Shown: positions 1 through 5,273 of the stretch, one piece after another | Layout of the letters: every line of letters begins with the position of its first letter | Numbering within the stretch: position 1 is the first letter of the stretch | Translations under genes and position numbers: made by a program | The notes under the pieces: generated by a model | The model's input: only the letters and a program-made list of their open reading frames with translations | Told to the model about the DNA's origin: nothing | Databases searched by the model: none | Source of the DNA: Microbacteriaceae bacterium UBA6152 | GTDB lineage: Bacteria > Actinomycetota > Actinomycetes > Actinomycetales > Microbacteriaceae | DNA length: 10,228 nt | Reading direction: 5' to 3' | NCBI GenBank assembly: GCA_002423075.1 | Contig: DIUS01000012.1 | Coordinates: 1 to 10,228, forward strand

Positions 1-207
1 CTCTCGGCGCGCGAGTTCGCACTGGCCGAGCAGTTCGTGCGGCACCCCGAGCAGGTGCTCTCGCGCGAGCAGTTGCTCAGCCGAGTGTGGGGCTTCGACT
101 TCGACCCCGGCTCGAACGTCGTCGACGTCTACGTTCGCTACTTGAGAAGCAAGATCGGGGCTGACCGTATCGAGACCGTGCGGGGCATGGGTTACCGGCT
201 AGTGTGA
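1..207 (+). CDS. OmpR/PhoB-family response regulator, C-terminal wHTH domain (5' partial)
   Basis: Frame 1 is open from the window edge to a TGA at 205-207 and gives the last 68 residues of a response regulator. The visible part is the winged-helix DNA-binding domain: an 'LSAREFALAEQFVRHP' helix, then 'SREQLLSRVWG', the recognition-helix region 'SNVVDVYVRYLRSKIG', and the wing ending 'IETVRGMGYRLV'. This is the classic OmpR/PhoB C-terminus. The receiver domain lies outside the window, so the signal and cognate kinase cannot be named. No histidine kinase follows; the next gene is convergent and ends 14 bp away. The partner kinase must be upstream or elsewhere. The 'FDFDPGSNVVDVYV' wording resembles the MprA/PrrA-like actinobacterial subgroup, which is an impression rather than an assignment. 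Confidence 0.95.
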   Translation, partial: LSAREFALAEQFVRHPEQVLSREQLLSRVWGFDFDPGSNVVDVYVRYLRSKIGADRIETVRGMGYRLV

Positions 208-221
208 GCCGCGGGGGTTAC

Positions 222-578
222 TCAGTCGACTGAGTCGACGCTGGCTGGCGACGCCGCCGAGACGCTGTCGGGTGATACAGGCTGGGGCTGCGGAGCGGGG
301 GCCTGCTGCACGGGCGCGGGCTGGGGCGGTGCAGGCTCGATCGTCGACGGTGCGGTGGTGGACACCGGAACCGGGAAGGTCACGTCACCCGAGCCGGCTG
401 AGCCCTTGACGTCGCTCAGCGAGCCGCCGGGCACGGTCGAGATCGGCGGCACATGCGCCTGCGTGGTCGAGTCGACCAGTGGTAGCGCGTTGGCCACCCC
501 GACAGCGCCCGCGGCGACGATGCCGAGCCCGAGCGCCGAGGCGGCCGAGATCGAGATCCATCGAGCTGAGGGTGACAT
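222..578 (-). CDS. Small secreted Pro/Ser-rich protein (paralogue of the neighbouring gene)
   Basis: 118-residue protein of no recognised family. Residues 1-31 form a signal peptide: a charged start (SAR), a hydrophobic Ala/Gly core, and an ANA cleavage site before LPLV. The mature part has a short region with 'GSGDVTFPVPV' (about 63-72), a Pro/Gln/Ala-rich stretch (about 77-103), and ends ASPASVDSVD. There is no LPXTG signal, lipobox or second membrane segment, so it is probably released or wall-associated. The ATG is set by AAAGGAG (589-583) four bases upstream. It is paralogous to 679-1116: both share the signal-peptide pattern with 'AASAL' and 'VANA[LM]PL', the G-S-x-DV-x-F motif, and the SVDSVD end. 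The two differ in the middle, here Pro/Gln-rich instead of DSP repeats. Function unknown; a cell-surface low-complexity role is inference. Confidence 0.8.
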   Translation of the reverse strand: MSPSARWISISAASALGLGIVAAGAVGVANALPLVDSTTQAHVPPISTVPGGSLSDVKGSAGSGDVTFPVPVSTTAPSTIEPAPPQPAPVQQAPAPQPQPVSPDSVSAASPASVDSVD

Positions 579-582
579 GACG

Positions 583-589
583 CTCCTTT
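583..589 (-). promoter_or_regulatory. Ribosome binding site fixing the start of the 222-578 gene
   Basis: On the minus strand AAAGGAG lies four bases before the ATG at 578-576. It is one of the few strong Shine-Dalgarno sequences in the window. A weak TANNNT candidate (TAACCT, about 602-597) lies a little upstream, between this site and the terminator, so the gene may have its own promoter. Confidence 0.65.
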
Positions 590-627
590 CGGGTCAGGTT
601 AAGTGTGCCTGGCAGTCATGAGAAAGA

Positions 628-667
628 CGATGGCCCTCGATGAGAGTGTTCTCATCGAGGGCCATCG
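628..667 (-). terminator. Perfect 18-bp stem-loop terminator between the two paralogues
   Basis: Arms 628-645 and 650-667 are perfectly complementary over 18 bp (arm CGATGGCCCTCGATGAGA) with a GTGT loop. Read on the minus strand, the hairpin starts 11 bases after the TAA of the 679-1116 gene and is followed by GTCTTTCTC, a broken T-run. That is the arrangement of an intrinsic terminator for the minus strand. The plus-strand side lacks a T-run until after CGGTGCTGG, so the orientation is clear. It separates the two paralogous secreted-protein genes into different transcripts, or sets a partial read-through ratio between them. Confidence 0.85.
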
Positions 668-678
668 CGGTGCTGGGT

Positions 679-1116
679 TTAGTCGACCGAGTCGACGCTC
701 GCAGGGCTGTCGACGGAGGCGGGCGAAGCAGGCGAAGCGGGGCTGTCGACAGACACCGGCGACGGCGGGCTGTCGACCGACACGGGGCTCGCGGGGCTGT
801 CGACAGACACCGGGCTGACCGGGCTGTCGATCCCGGCGGGCGACACCGGGCTGTCGGTCGAGACCGGCGTGTTGGCCGAGCTGAGGCTCGCGGGCGAGCC
901 GCTCGACGTGGGCGAGACGATGCTGTCGCTCGTCACACTGAAGTCGACGTCGGCCGATCCGTTGCCCTGCTGCAGCGAGTCGATGCCGGGAACACTGAGC
1001 CCCGTGGCGTTCTCGATGAGCGGCATCGCGTTCGCGACGGTGGCAGCGCCACTCGCGAGCACGCCGATGCTGAGTGCCGAGGCCGCCCCGATGGCGATCC
1101 AGTTCTTGTTGTCCAT
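679..1116 (-). CDS. Small secreted protein with C-terminal 9-residue DSPxSPVSV repeats
   Basis: 145-residue protein, no known family recognised. The start is the ATG at 1116-1114, preceded five bases upstream by GGGAGG. The frame stays open far upstream, but that part overlaps the kinase gene and is not credible. Residues 1-30 are a signal peptide (MDNKNW, Ala/Ser/Gly core, cleavage at ANA before MPLIENATG). A middle part (about 31-87) contains 'GSADVDFSV'. Residues 88-145 are repeats of nine residues, DSPVSPAGI / DSPVSPVSV / DSPASPVSV / DSPPSPVSV, then degenerate shorter units ending SVDSVD. There is no LPXTG or lipobox. The repeat region is expected to be extended and unstructured, acidic and Ser/Pro-rich, like cell-wall stalk or glycosylated linker sequences (inference). 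It lies 67 bp downstream of the kinase gene on the same strand and ends in a strong hairpin. Confidence 0.82.
   Translation of the reverse strand: MDNKNWIAIGAASALSIGVLASGAATVANAMPLIENATGLSVPGIDSLQQGNGSADVDFSVTSDSIVSPTSSGSPASLSSANTPVSTDSPVSPAGIDSPVSPVSVDSPASPVSVDSPPSPVSVDSPASPASPASVDSPASVDSVD
682..855 (-). repeat. Coding 27-bp tandem repeats (DSPxSPVSV units)
   Basis: This segment encodes residues 88-145 of the secreted protein. Four consecutive nine-residue units (27 bp each) are followed by a 12-residue unit, a 6-residue unit and DSVD. Near-identical plus-strand copies of GGGCTGTCGACAGACACCGG occur around 740-758 and 795-813, 54 bp apart, with a diverged copy between them (about 767-786). 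The high nucleotide identity suggests recent in-frame duplication, so repeat number may vary between strains. Confidence 0.75.
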
Positions 1117-1121
1117 GGTTT

Positions 1122-1127
1122 CCTCCC
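1122..1127 (-). promoter_or_regulatory. Ribosome binding site deciding the start of the repeat-protein gene
   Basis: GGGAGG on the minus strand sits five bases before the ATG at 1116. It picks this start over the many upstream in-frame codons of the same open frame, which would run through the kinase gene. Confidence 0.75.
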
Positions 1128-1183
1128 TCTCGCGTGCCGAGCGGCTCGCGTCGATGGAGCAACTCTCTCCAGAGCGAATGAGA

Positions 1184-2416
1184 TCACCAGGAGGAGCCGG
1201 TGAGAGGCCTCTCATCTGCATTGACCACCCGATATGCGCGCTCGATGAGCTCGGTTGCGCCGGCGGTGCCGGCCGCCGACCGCGACAGCGCATGGCCGAG
1301 CAGCTGCGTGGCCGCGATCGCGTGCGCCCGATCGACGAAGCCCGCTTCGGAAGCTCCGAACCAGCGGCGTCGCCAACCGTCGGCGAGCACCGAGCATCGG
1401 CGAGCCCGCACGGTGGCACGACTGCCGCCGTCGTGCACCACGGTCGCGATGAGGTGCGCGTAGAGCGCGGCTGCGTCGTCTGCCGGGTCTCCCCAGCCCG
1501 AGGTGTCGATGTCGAGCAAACCGGTGACGGTCGAGGGTGCGTTCGGATCAGCGAGTAGCTGCGCGAGGTGGAGGTCGCCGTGAACGGTGCGCGACGGCGG
1601 AGCCGCCCCGCCCGCGCGGAATCGTCGTGAGATCGTGCGTGCAGTGCGCTCGATGAGTCCGTCATGCTCAGGCAGCTGCTCGATCAAGCGCTCTTCGTAC
1701 CAGTCGATGCGACGTACGAGTGATGCGCGAGCGGCCGCCGTCGAGGGCACGGTCGCAATGGCCGACACGATGCGCTCGAGCTCGTCGAGCAGTGCAGCCG
1801 GATGCTGAATGCGATCGAGCAGCGAGATCACTTCGGCGCCGTGCAGGGCCTCGAGTGCCACGAGGCCTTCTTCGCTCCACCCCAGCACGCCCGGCACCGG
1901 AATCGATGCCTCTCGCCACAGCGTGTGCTTGGCCTGCAGCGGTTCCGCGGCAGGCGGGCGCACGACCTTTAGGAAATAGGCAGTCTCGGTGGTGTCGACG
2001 CGTACGACCGCCCGCTTGCCGGGCCGGTATGCCGCGAGACTCACGCGCAGTCCGTCGACTGGCAGCCCGAGTCGGGCGAGAACGACGCCGGCTGCCTCGG
2101 AGTAGACCGCCGTGCGCAGCGCTGGTAGTGCCGGGTCTGCCGGGTAGACCCACACATCGACCTTCTCGCCCGTTGCCGGGTTGCGCAGTGTCAACACTCC
2201 GGGTCGGGTCGCCTCGGGTGGCGAGGTCTCGACGAAGACGGTGTTATCGGTGAGTTCACCTGCGCCAGAGCGCAAGGTGACTCGGTATCCGTGCGTGAAG
2301 CCGTTGCCGGTCGGCTCGACCTGCAAGGCGTGCGCCTCGACGACTGCGGACTCGAGCGAGGCCGCCACCGCGTCGAGCACGTCACGATGCCGCAGTGGTT
2401 CCCCCGATGCACTCAC
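1184..2416 (-). CDS. Aminoglycoside/choline-kinase-like phosphotransferase (APH superfamily), substrate unknown
   Basis: 410-residue protein-kinase-fold small-molecule kinase (GTG start). N-terminal lobe: 'YRPGKRAVVRV' (about 130-140) and the ATP-anchoring Lys in 'YFLKVVRP' (about K150). C-terminal lobe: catalytic loop HGDLHLAQ (279-286, Asp281 the likely base) and metal-binding 'LLDIDTSGWGDP' (Asp302/Asp304). The usual Asn of HGDxHxxN is Gln286, as in maltokinase-type members (HGDLHLGQ), so a sugar or metabolite substrate is as plausible as an antibiotic. The roughly 80 residues before the kinase lobe include a 'VFVETSPPEA...GEKVDVWVYPADPALPAL' region typical of larger actinobacterial members. 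The frame is open 51 codons further, but the GTG at 2416 begins the family-like sequence. It has no Shine-Dalgarno, and a CAGAAT six bases before it suggests leaderless transcription. No resistance claim is justified. Confidence 0.85.
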   Translation of the reverse strand: MSASGEPLRHRDVLDAVAASLESAVVEAHALQVEPTGNGFTHGYRVTLRSGAGELTDNTVFVETSPPEATRPGVLTLRNPATGEKVDVWVYPADPALPALRTAVYSEAAGVVLARLGLPVDGLRVSLAAYRPGKRAVVRVDTTETAYFLKVVRPPAAEPLQAKHTLWREASIPVPGVLGWSEEGLVALEALHGAEVISLLDRIQHPAALLDELERIVSAIATVPSTAAARASLVRRIDWYEERLIEQLPEHDGLIERTARTISRRFRAGGAAPPSRTVHGDLHLAQLLADPNAPSTVTGLLDIDTSGWGDPADDAAALYAHLIATVVHDGGSRATVRARRCSVLADGWRRRWFGASEAGFVDRAHAIAATQLLGHALSRSAAGTAGATELIERAYRVVNADERPLTGSSW

Positions 2417-2422
2417 TCGGCC

Positions 2423-2428
2423 ATTCTG
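2423..2428 (-). promoter_or_regulatory. Possible -10 element of a leaderless promoter for the phosphotransferase
   Basis: CAGAAT on the minus strand ends exactly six bases before the GTG at 2416-2414. It differs from the actinobacterial TANNNT pattern only at the first base. The gene lacks a Shine-Dalgarno, and the geometry equals that of the two divergent promoters near 4400-4436. Weak on its own; no convincing -35. Confidence 0.35.
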
Positions 2429-2554
2429 CCGTGTCGTCGGCGCCCCGCACGGCGACTGCCCGACGAGGAGTAGGATTTGCCGTGCACCGTACCCGACGGT
2501 GTCCGATCGGCTCTCCCGAAAGAGTGGATTGATTCTCGCGCCCGGAGCACTAAA

Positions 2555-2800
2555 GTGAGCACTGCTCATCTAGCACGCATCGTCGCTGCGACGGTCGTGG
2601 CGGTCGTGACGCTCGTGCTCGCCTCGGTGATGACGACGGGCAGGTCAGAGCGCACGCGCCCTCCGCTCGGCGAGGTGCGCATCGAGAAGATCGTCGACTT
2701 CCAGCTTCCTGTGCTCGAGCTACCAGTGGGCAACGATTCTTCGCCGACACCCCCGATTCGGGGGCTCCCGCTGTCTGGCACGACCGGTAGCCTAGAATGA
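2555..2800 (+). CDS. Small single-pass membrane protein with extracytoplasmic VRIEKIVDFQLP motif
   Basis: 81-residue hypothetical protein (GTG start). GGAG at 2544-2547, seven bases upstream, supports this start over the ATG at 2477, whose extra residues look non-coding. One hydrophobic segment (about residues 7-26) follows a short basic start, so the tail (27-81) probably faces outside. The tail carries 'GEVRIEKIVDFQLPVLELP' (40-57) and a Pro/Ser/Gly-rich end. The next gene has a matching motif, VERVVDVTLP, near its own C-terminus, so the two probably share a partner or ligand. Not recognised as a known family. It diverges from the phosphotransferase gene. It could be read as a secreted protein if the hydrophobic segment were cleaved, but no good cleavage site is visible. 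Confidence 0.62.
   Translation: MSTAHLARIVAATVVAVVTLVLASVMTTGRSERTRPPLGEVRIEKIVDFQLPVLELPVGNDSSPTPPIRGLPLSGTTGSLE
2793..2798 (+). promoter_or_regulatory. Possible -10 element (TAGAAT) for the second small membrane gene
   Basis: TAGAAT matches TANNNT and overlaps the stop codon of the preceding gene. A start of transcription near 2805 would give a leader to the ATG at 2880, or a very short one to TTG 2817/GTG 2826. No convincing -35. The two small genes could equally be one transcript. Confidence 0.25.
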
Positions 2801-2879
2801 GGCCCGTTCAGAGAACTTGCCCACGGTGTCCCCCGAACGCCAGCTCGACCCGAGCCCGACCCCGACGGGAGTACAGCGC

Positions 2880-3131
2880 ATGATCGCACTCGCCATCACT
2901 GGCGCCACGCTGCTGCTGGTCGGCGCGATCGTGATCTCGCTCGAGCGCCACCGCAAGCTGACGCCGGTCACCGCTGTCATCACGGGGTTCGGCACGCTGG
3001 CGATCGTCTTCGGTGCCATCGCGACGACCATCGTCACCAGCCTGCCGGCCACTGCGGGTGGCACTCAGCGCGCGGTCGTCGATGCGCCACTCGTCGAGCG
3101 AGTAGTCGACGTGACACTGCCGACCCTCTAG
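2880..3131 (+). CDS. Small two-pass membrane protein sharing the VERVVDVTLP motif with its neighbour
   Basis: 83 residues from ATG 2880, which has GGGAG (2867-2871) eight bases upstream. The frame also contains GTG 2826 and TTG 2817, which would add 18 or 21 Pro-rich residues but have no ribosome site. Two hydrophobic helices (about 2-19 and 29-53 from this ATG) are separated by a basic loop 'ERHRKLTP'. By the positive-inside rule the loop is cytoplasmic and both ends are outside. The outer tail ends 'APLVERVVDVTLPTL'. This matches 'VRIEKIVDFQLPVL' of the preceding gene, 79 bp upstream. The TAG stop shares CTAG with the convergent GH3 gene. No known family recognised. Confidence 0.6.
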   Translation: MIALAITGATLLLVGAIVISLERHRKLTPVTAVITGFGTLAIVFGAIATTIVTSLPATAGGTQRAVVDAPLVERVVDVTLPTL

Positions 3132-4399
3132 CCACTCGCTGCCTCGTCGTCGCCCTCGGACATCCGGTCGATCGCCCGCGGCGACTCGCCCCAGCATTTC
3201 GCTCCGCAGTCGATGAACGGTCCCGACTCACCGCTCGCGTCCCGCCGAAGACCCAGCACGCGATGCAGCGAGTCGTCGAGCGCGGCTTCGTCGAGGCGTC
3301 CGTCTGCCACCGCCGCAGCGAGTTCTGCGACCAGTCCCTCGGGGTCGATGCCGACAGTACGCGGGTCGCCGGGTAGCACGTAGAGCAACAGATCGTTGCC
3401 CGCGGCGAGGGCGCGCACCGCGTTCTGCACCGGGTCGGCGTAGGCTGCTACCCTCGACCGCTGCAGCATCAGCATGTCGTCGGTGACGATCACGCCGTCG
3501 AAGCCCAGCTCATTGCGCAGCAGGTCGATCCACACCGGCGACAGCGACGCCGGAAGGCCGCTGATCTGCGAGAACTCGAGGTGCCCCATCATGACGAGGG
3601 GCGCACCGGCCTCAATTCCGGCCCGGAAGGGAACGGCGTGCGTCGATCGCCACTCGTCGATCGAGATTGATGACTGCGGAATGCTGACGTGCGAATCATC
3701 CGGACTAGCCCCGTGGCCCGGAAAGTGCTTGAGTGTCGAGAGCGCGTGCCCCGCCTCGCCTCGCACCGCTGCTGCCACCCTCTCGGCAGCCGCCGCCGGG
3801 GTCTCACCGAGAGTGCGGCTGCGGATGAACGACGAACGATCAGGCGTGACGTCGGCGACGATGCCGAAATTGATGAGCACGCCGGCTTCAGCGACGAGAG
3901 CTGAACGCTCACGGAAGGCCTGTTCCGCCGCCGCTGGCGGCGCACCGCGCAGCGTGCGAGCCGAGGCAGCATCGTCCTCGCGTAGTCGGCGCACATCGCC
4001 GCCCTCTTGATCGATCGCGGTGAGCACCGGCAGGCCAGGCTCGCTGCTGAGCGCACGAGTCAGGGTGGAGACCGTCGAGGCCGGCCCAGCGACGTTGTCG
4101 CCCATCACGATCACCCCGGCGAAGCCGTGGGCATCGACGAGGGTGCGGATGCGGCCGGGGTCGGTACCCGGAACGTGCACCATGATGAGGGCCGCGACCT
4201 TCTGCTCGATCGACATCGCCGCGATGCGCTGCTCGAGGTAAACCTCGCGCGCATCGAGCGCGACGGGGGCGCCCACCAGTCGCAGTGGCTCGACCGGCTC
4301 GGCAATCCCCTCCTGCGCGGCAGCGCAGCCCGTCAACGTGAGAGCGACGGCAAGAGTCAGGGCGGTCGCCCTGACAAGGCTTCTCGGGCCGCGTCGCAT
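3128..4399 (-). CDS. Glycoside hydrolase family 3 beta-N-acetylglucosaminidase lipoprotein (NagZ-like)
   Basis: 423-residue lipoprotein. Residues 1-24 are a signal peptide with lipobox LTGC; Cys25 is the lipid anchor, placing the enzyme on the outer face of the membrane. It should remove terminal beta-linked GlcNAc from peptidoglycan fragments, as Gram-positive NagZ does. The GH3 TIM barrel (about 55-385) shows 'DQEGGDVRR' (130-138), substrate loop 'FIRSRTLG' (191-198), 'KHFPGHG' (224-230) with the Asp-His dyad 'DSH' (235-237), and the nucleophile in TDDML (Asp307). The KHFPGHG...DSH insertion marks the NagZ-type rather than beta-glucosidase branch. A short tail contains Cys398 and Cys402, possibly a disulfide. 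The ATG at 4399 lacks a ribosome site but has TACCAT six bases before it, so it is probably leaderless. It is divergent from the prenyltransferase gene and ends within the stop of the small membrane gene. Confidence 0.93.
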   Translation of the reverse strand: MRRGPRSLVRATALTLAVALTLTGCAAAQEGIAEPVEPLRLVGAPVALDAREVYLEQRIAAMSIEQKVAALIMVHVPGTDPGRIRTLVDAHGFAGVIVMGDNVAGPASTVSTLTRALSSEPGLPVLTAIDQEGGDVRRLREDDAASARTLRGAPPAAAEQAFRERSALVAEAGVLINFGIVADVTPDRSSFIRSRTLGETPAAAAERVAAAVRGEAGHALSTLKHFPGHGASPDDSHVSIPQSSISIDEWRSTHAVPFRAGIEAGAPLVMMGHLEFSQISGLPASLSPVWIDLLRNELGFDGVIVTDDMLMLQRSRVAAYADPVQNAVRALAAGNDLLLYVLPGDPRTVGIDPEGLVAELAAAVADGRLDEAALDDSLHRVLGLRRDASGESGPFIDCGAKCWGESPRAIDRMSEGDDEAASG

Positions 4400-4405
4400 C
4401 TGCTG

Positions 4406-4411
4406 ATGGTA
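4406..4411 (-). promoter_or_regulatory. -10 element (TACCAT) of a probable leaderless promoter for the GH3 gene
   Basis: TACCAT on the minus strand lies six bases before the ATG at 4399, so transcription should begin at or next to the start codon. There is no Shine-Dalgarno. The matching -35 window would fall at about 4429-4434, on top of the -10/+1 region of the opposite gene. Confidence 0.6.
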
Positions 4412-4424
4412 ACCGGCCCGTGCC

Positions 4425-4430
4425 TACGAT
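4425..4430 (+). promoter_or_regulatory. -10 element (TACGAT) of a probable leaderless promoter for the prenyltransferase gene
   Basis: TACGAT followed by six bases (GGGCGA) and the ATG at 4437 gives the same geometry as the divergent GH3 promoter. The 37-bp gap leaves no room for separate -35 regions, so the two promoters are interleaved. Confidence 0.6.
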
Positions 4431-4436
4431 GGGCGA

Positions 4437-5273
4437 ATGATGCAACGCCTGGGCGTCGTCGTCGGCGCTGCGCACATCGGCCCGACGCTCGTCGTGACCG
4501 CTGTCACCATAGCCCTGTCGGTGCTGAGCGGACTCGAGCCGGTGCGCGTCGCGATTCTCGGCGCGATGATGCTGGCCAACCAGCTGTCCATCGGCTGGTC
4601 GAACGACGCCATCGACGCGCAGCGCGACCTCGATGCCCTTCGGCGTGACAAGCCGGTCGTGCGGGGAGACGTGCGAGCGCGCACGATCATAATCCTCGCG
4701 ATCATCGCGGCTCTGGCGGCGGCCGGCCTGTCGCTACTGCTGGGGCCCACGCTCGCGGCCGTGCACCTCGTCGCACTCGCCTCGGGCTGGGCATACAATC
4801 TCGGGCTCAAGCGCACGCCGGCAGCCACCGCGTGCTATGTCGTCGGCTTCGGCCTGATTCCTTTGATGGTCACGCTCGCGCGCGAGGTTCCCGCAGTGGC
4901 GGCATGGTGGGCCGTCGCCATGGGAGCGCTGCTCGGTCTCGCCGCTCACTTCGCCAACGTGCTGCCCGATCTCGACGACGATCTTCGGCACGGTATCCGT
5001 TCGCTCCCCCATCGGATCGGCGCGCGCCCGGCCGGCGCGGTCGCTCTTGCGGCGCTCGCGAGCGCCGGCCTGCTGGGGGCTCTCGGCCCGCGCGAGCTCG
5101 CGCCTGTCTCGGCAGTCGGAGCTGTCGCGACCACGGTGCTGCTCGTCGCGGGAGTTATCGTCGTCGTACGAACTCCGGTGTCTCGCGCGATGTTCCGCAT
5201 CATCATGGCCGCTGCGGTCGCCGCGGTCGTCACGCTCGCGGGCGCCGCAGGTTCATTCGTCGCCCAGGTCTAG
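4437..5273 (+). CDS. UbiA-family prenyltransferase (integral membrane)
   Basis: 278-residue polytopic membrane protein of the UbiA superfamily, which transfers a polyprenyl chain from its diphosphate to an aromatic or other acceptor. Both Asp-rich Mg-diphosphate motifs are present. The first is N56-D57-A-I-D60-A-Q-R-D64 in 'NQLSIGWSNDAIDAQRD'. The second is 'NVLPDLDDD' (174-182, D178 to D182), followed by 'GIRSLPHRIG'. About eight or nine hydrophobic helices span the rest. The acceptor cannot be read from sequence: menaquinone (MenA), heme O (CtaB) and other acceptors are options, and no menaquinone or heme genes are adjacent. The length fits the family. ATG 4437 is preceded by TACGAT and no ribosome site. 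The last 21 bp overlap the end of the convergent exporter gene. Confidence 0.88.
   Translation: MMQRLGVVVGAAHIGPTLVVTAVTIALSVLSGLEPVRVAILGAMMLANQLSIGWSNDAIDAQRDLDALRRDKPVVRGDVRARTIIILAIIAALAAAGLSLLLGPTLAAVHLVALASGWAYNLGLKRTPAATACYVVGFGLIPLMVTLAREVPAVAAWWAVAMGALLGLAAHFANVLPDLDDDLRHGIRSLPHRIGARPAGAVALAALASAGLLGALGPRELAPVSAVGAVATTVLLVAGVIVVVRTPVSRAMFRIIMAAAVAAVVTLAGAAGSFVAQV

Noticed and set aside
682..855. CRISPR-like or intergenic satellite repeat
   Set aside because: The units are 27 bp, contiguous, in frame and encode a regular nine-residue protein repeat. There are no spacers.
222..1116. LPXTG-type wall-anchored surface proteins
   Set aside because: Both proteins end SVDSVD with no sorting motif, C-terminal helix or basic tail.
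599..1203. Arg-rich long frames on both strands across the repeat-protein gene
   Set aside because: They are shadows caused by GC-rich, GTCGAC-repeated coding DNA. They have no plausible starts and an RHR-rich composition typical of off-frame translation.
1117..1665. Upstream extension of the repeat-protein frame to position 1665
   Set aside because: It overlaps the phosphotransferase gene, reads as Arg/Ser/Thr-rich shadow sequence, and a clear ribosome site and signal peptide start at 1116.
1184..2416. Antibiotic-resistance gene call for the APH-fold kinase
   Set aside because: Only fold-level motifs are visible, and the loop is maltokinase-like. Nothing shows an antibiotic substrate.
2477..2554. 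ATG at 2477 as start of the first mini-membrane gene
   Set aside because: The added 26 residues look non-coding and overlap the promoter region. GTG 2555 has GGAG at good spacing and starts right before the membrane helix.
2555..3131. The two mini-membrane frames as one gene broken by a frameshift
   Set aside because: Each carries its own copy of the outer motif and its own membrane helix, and the second has its own ribosome site. Duplication of a module fits better than a break.
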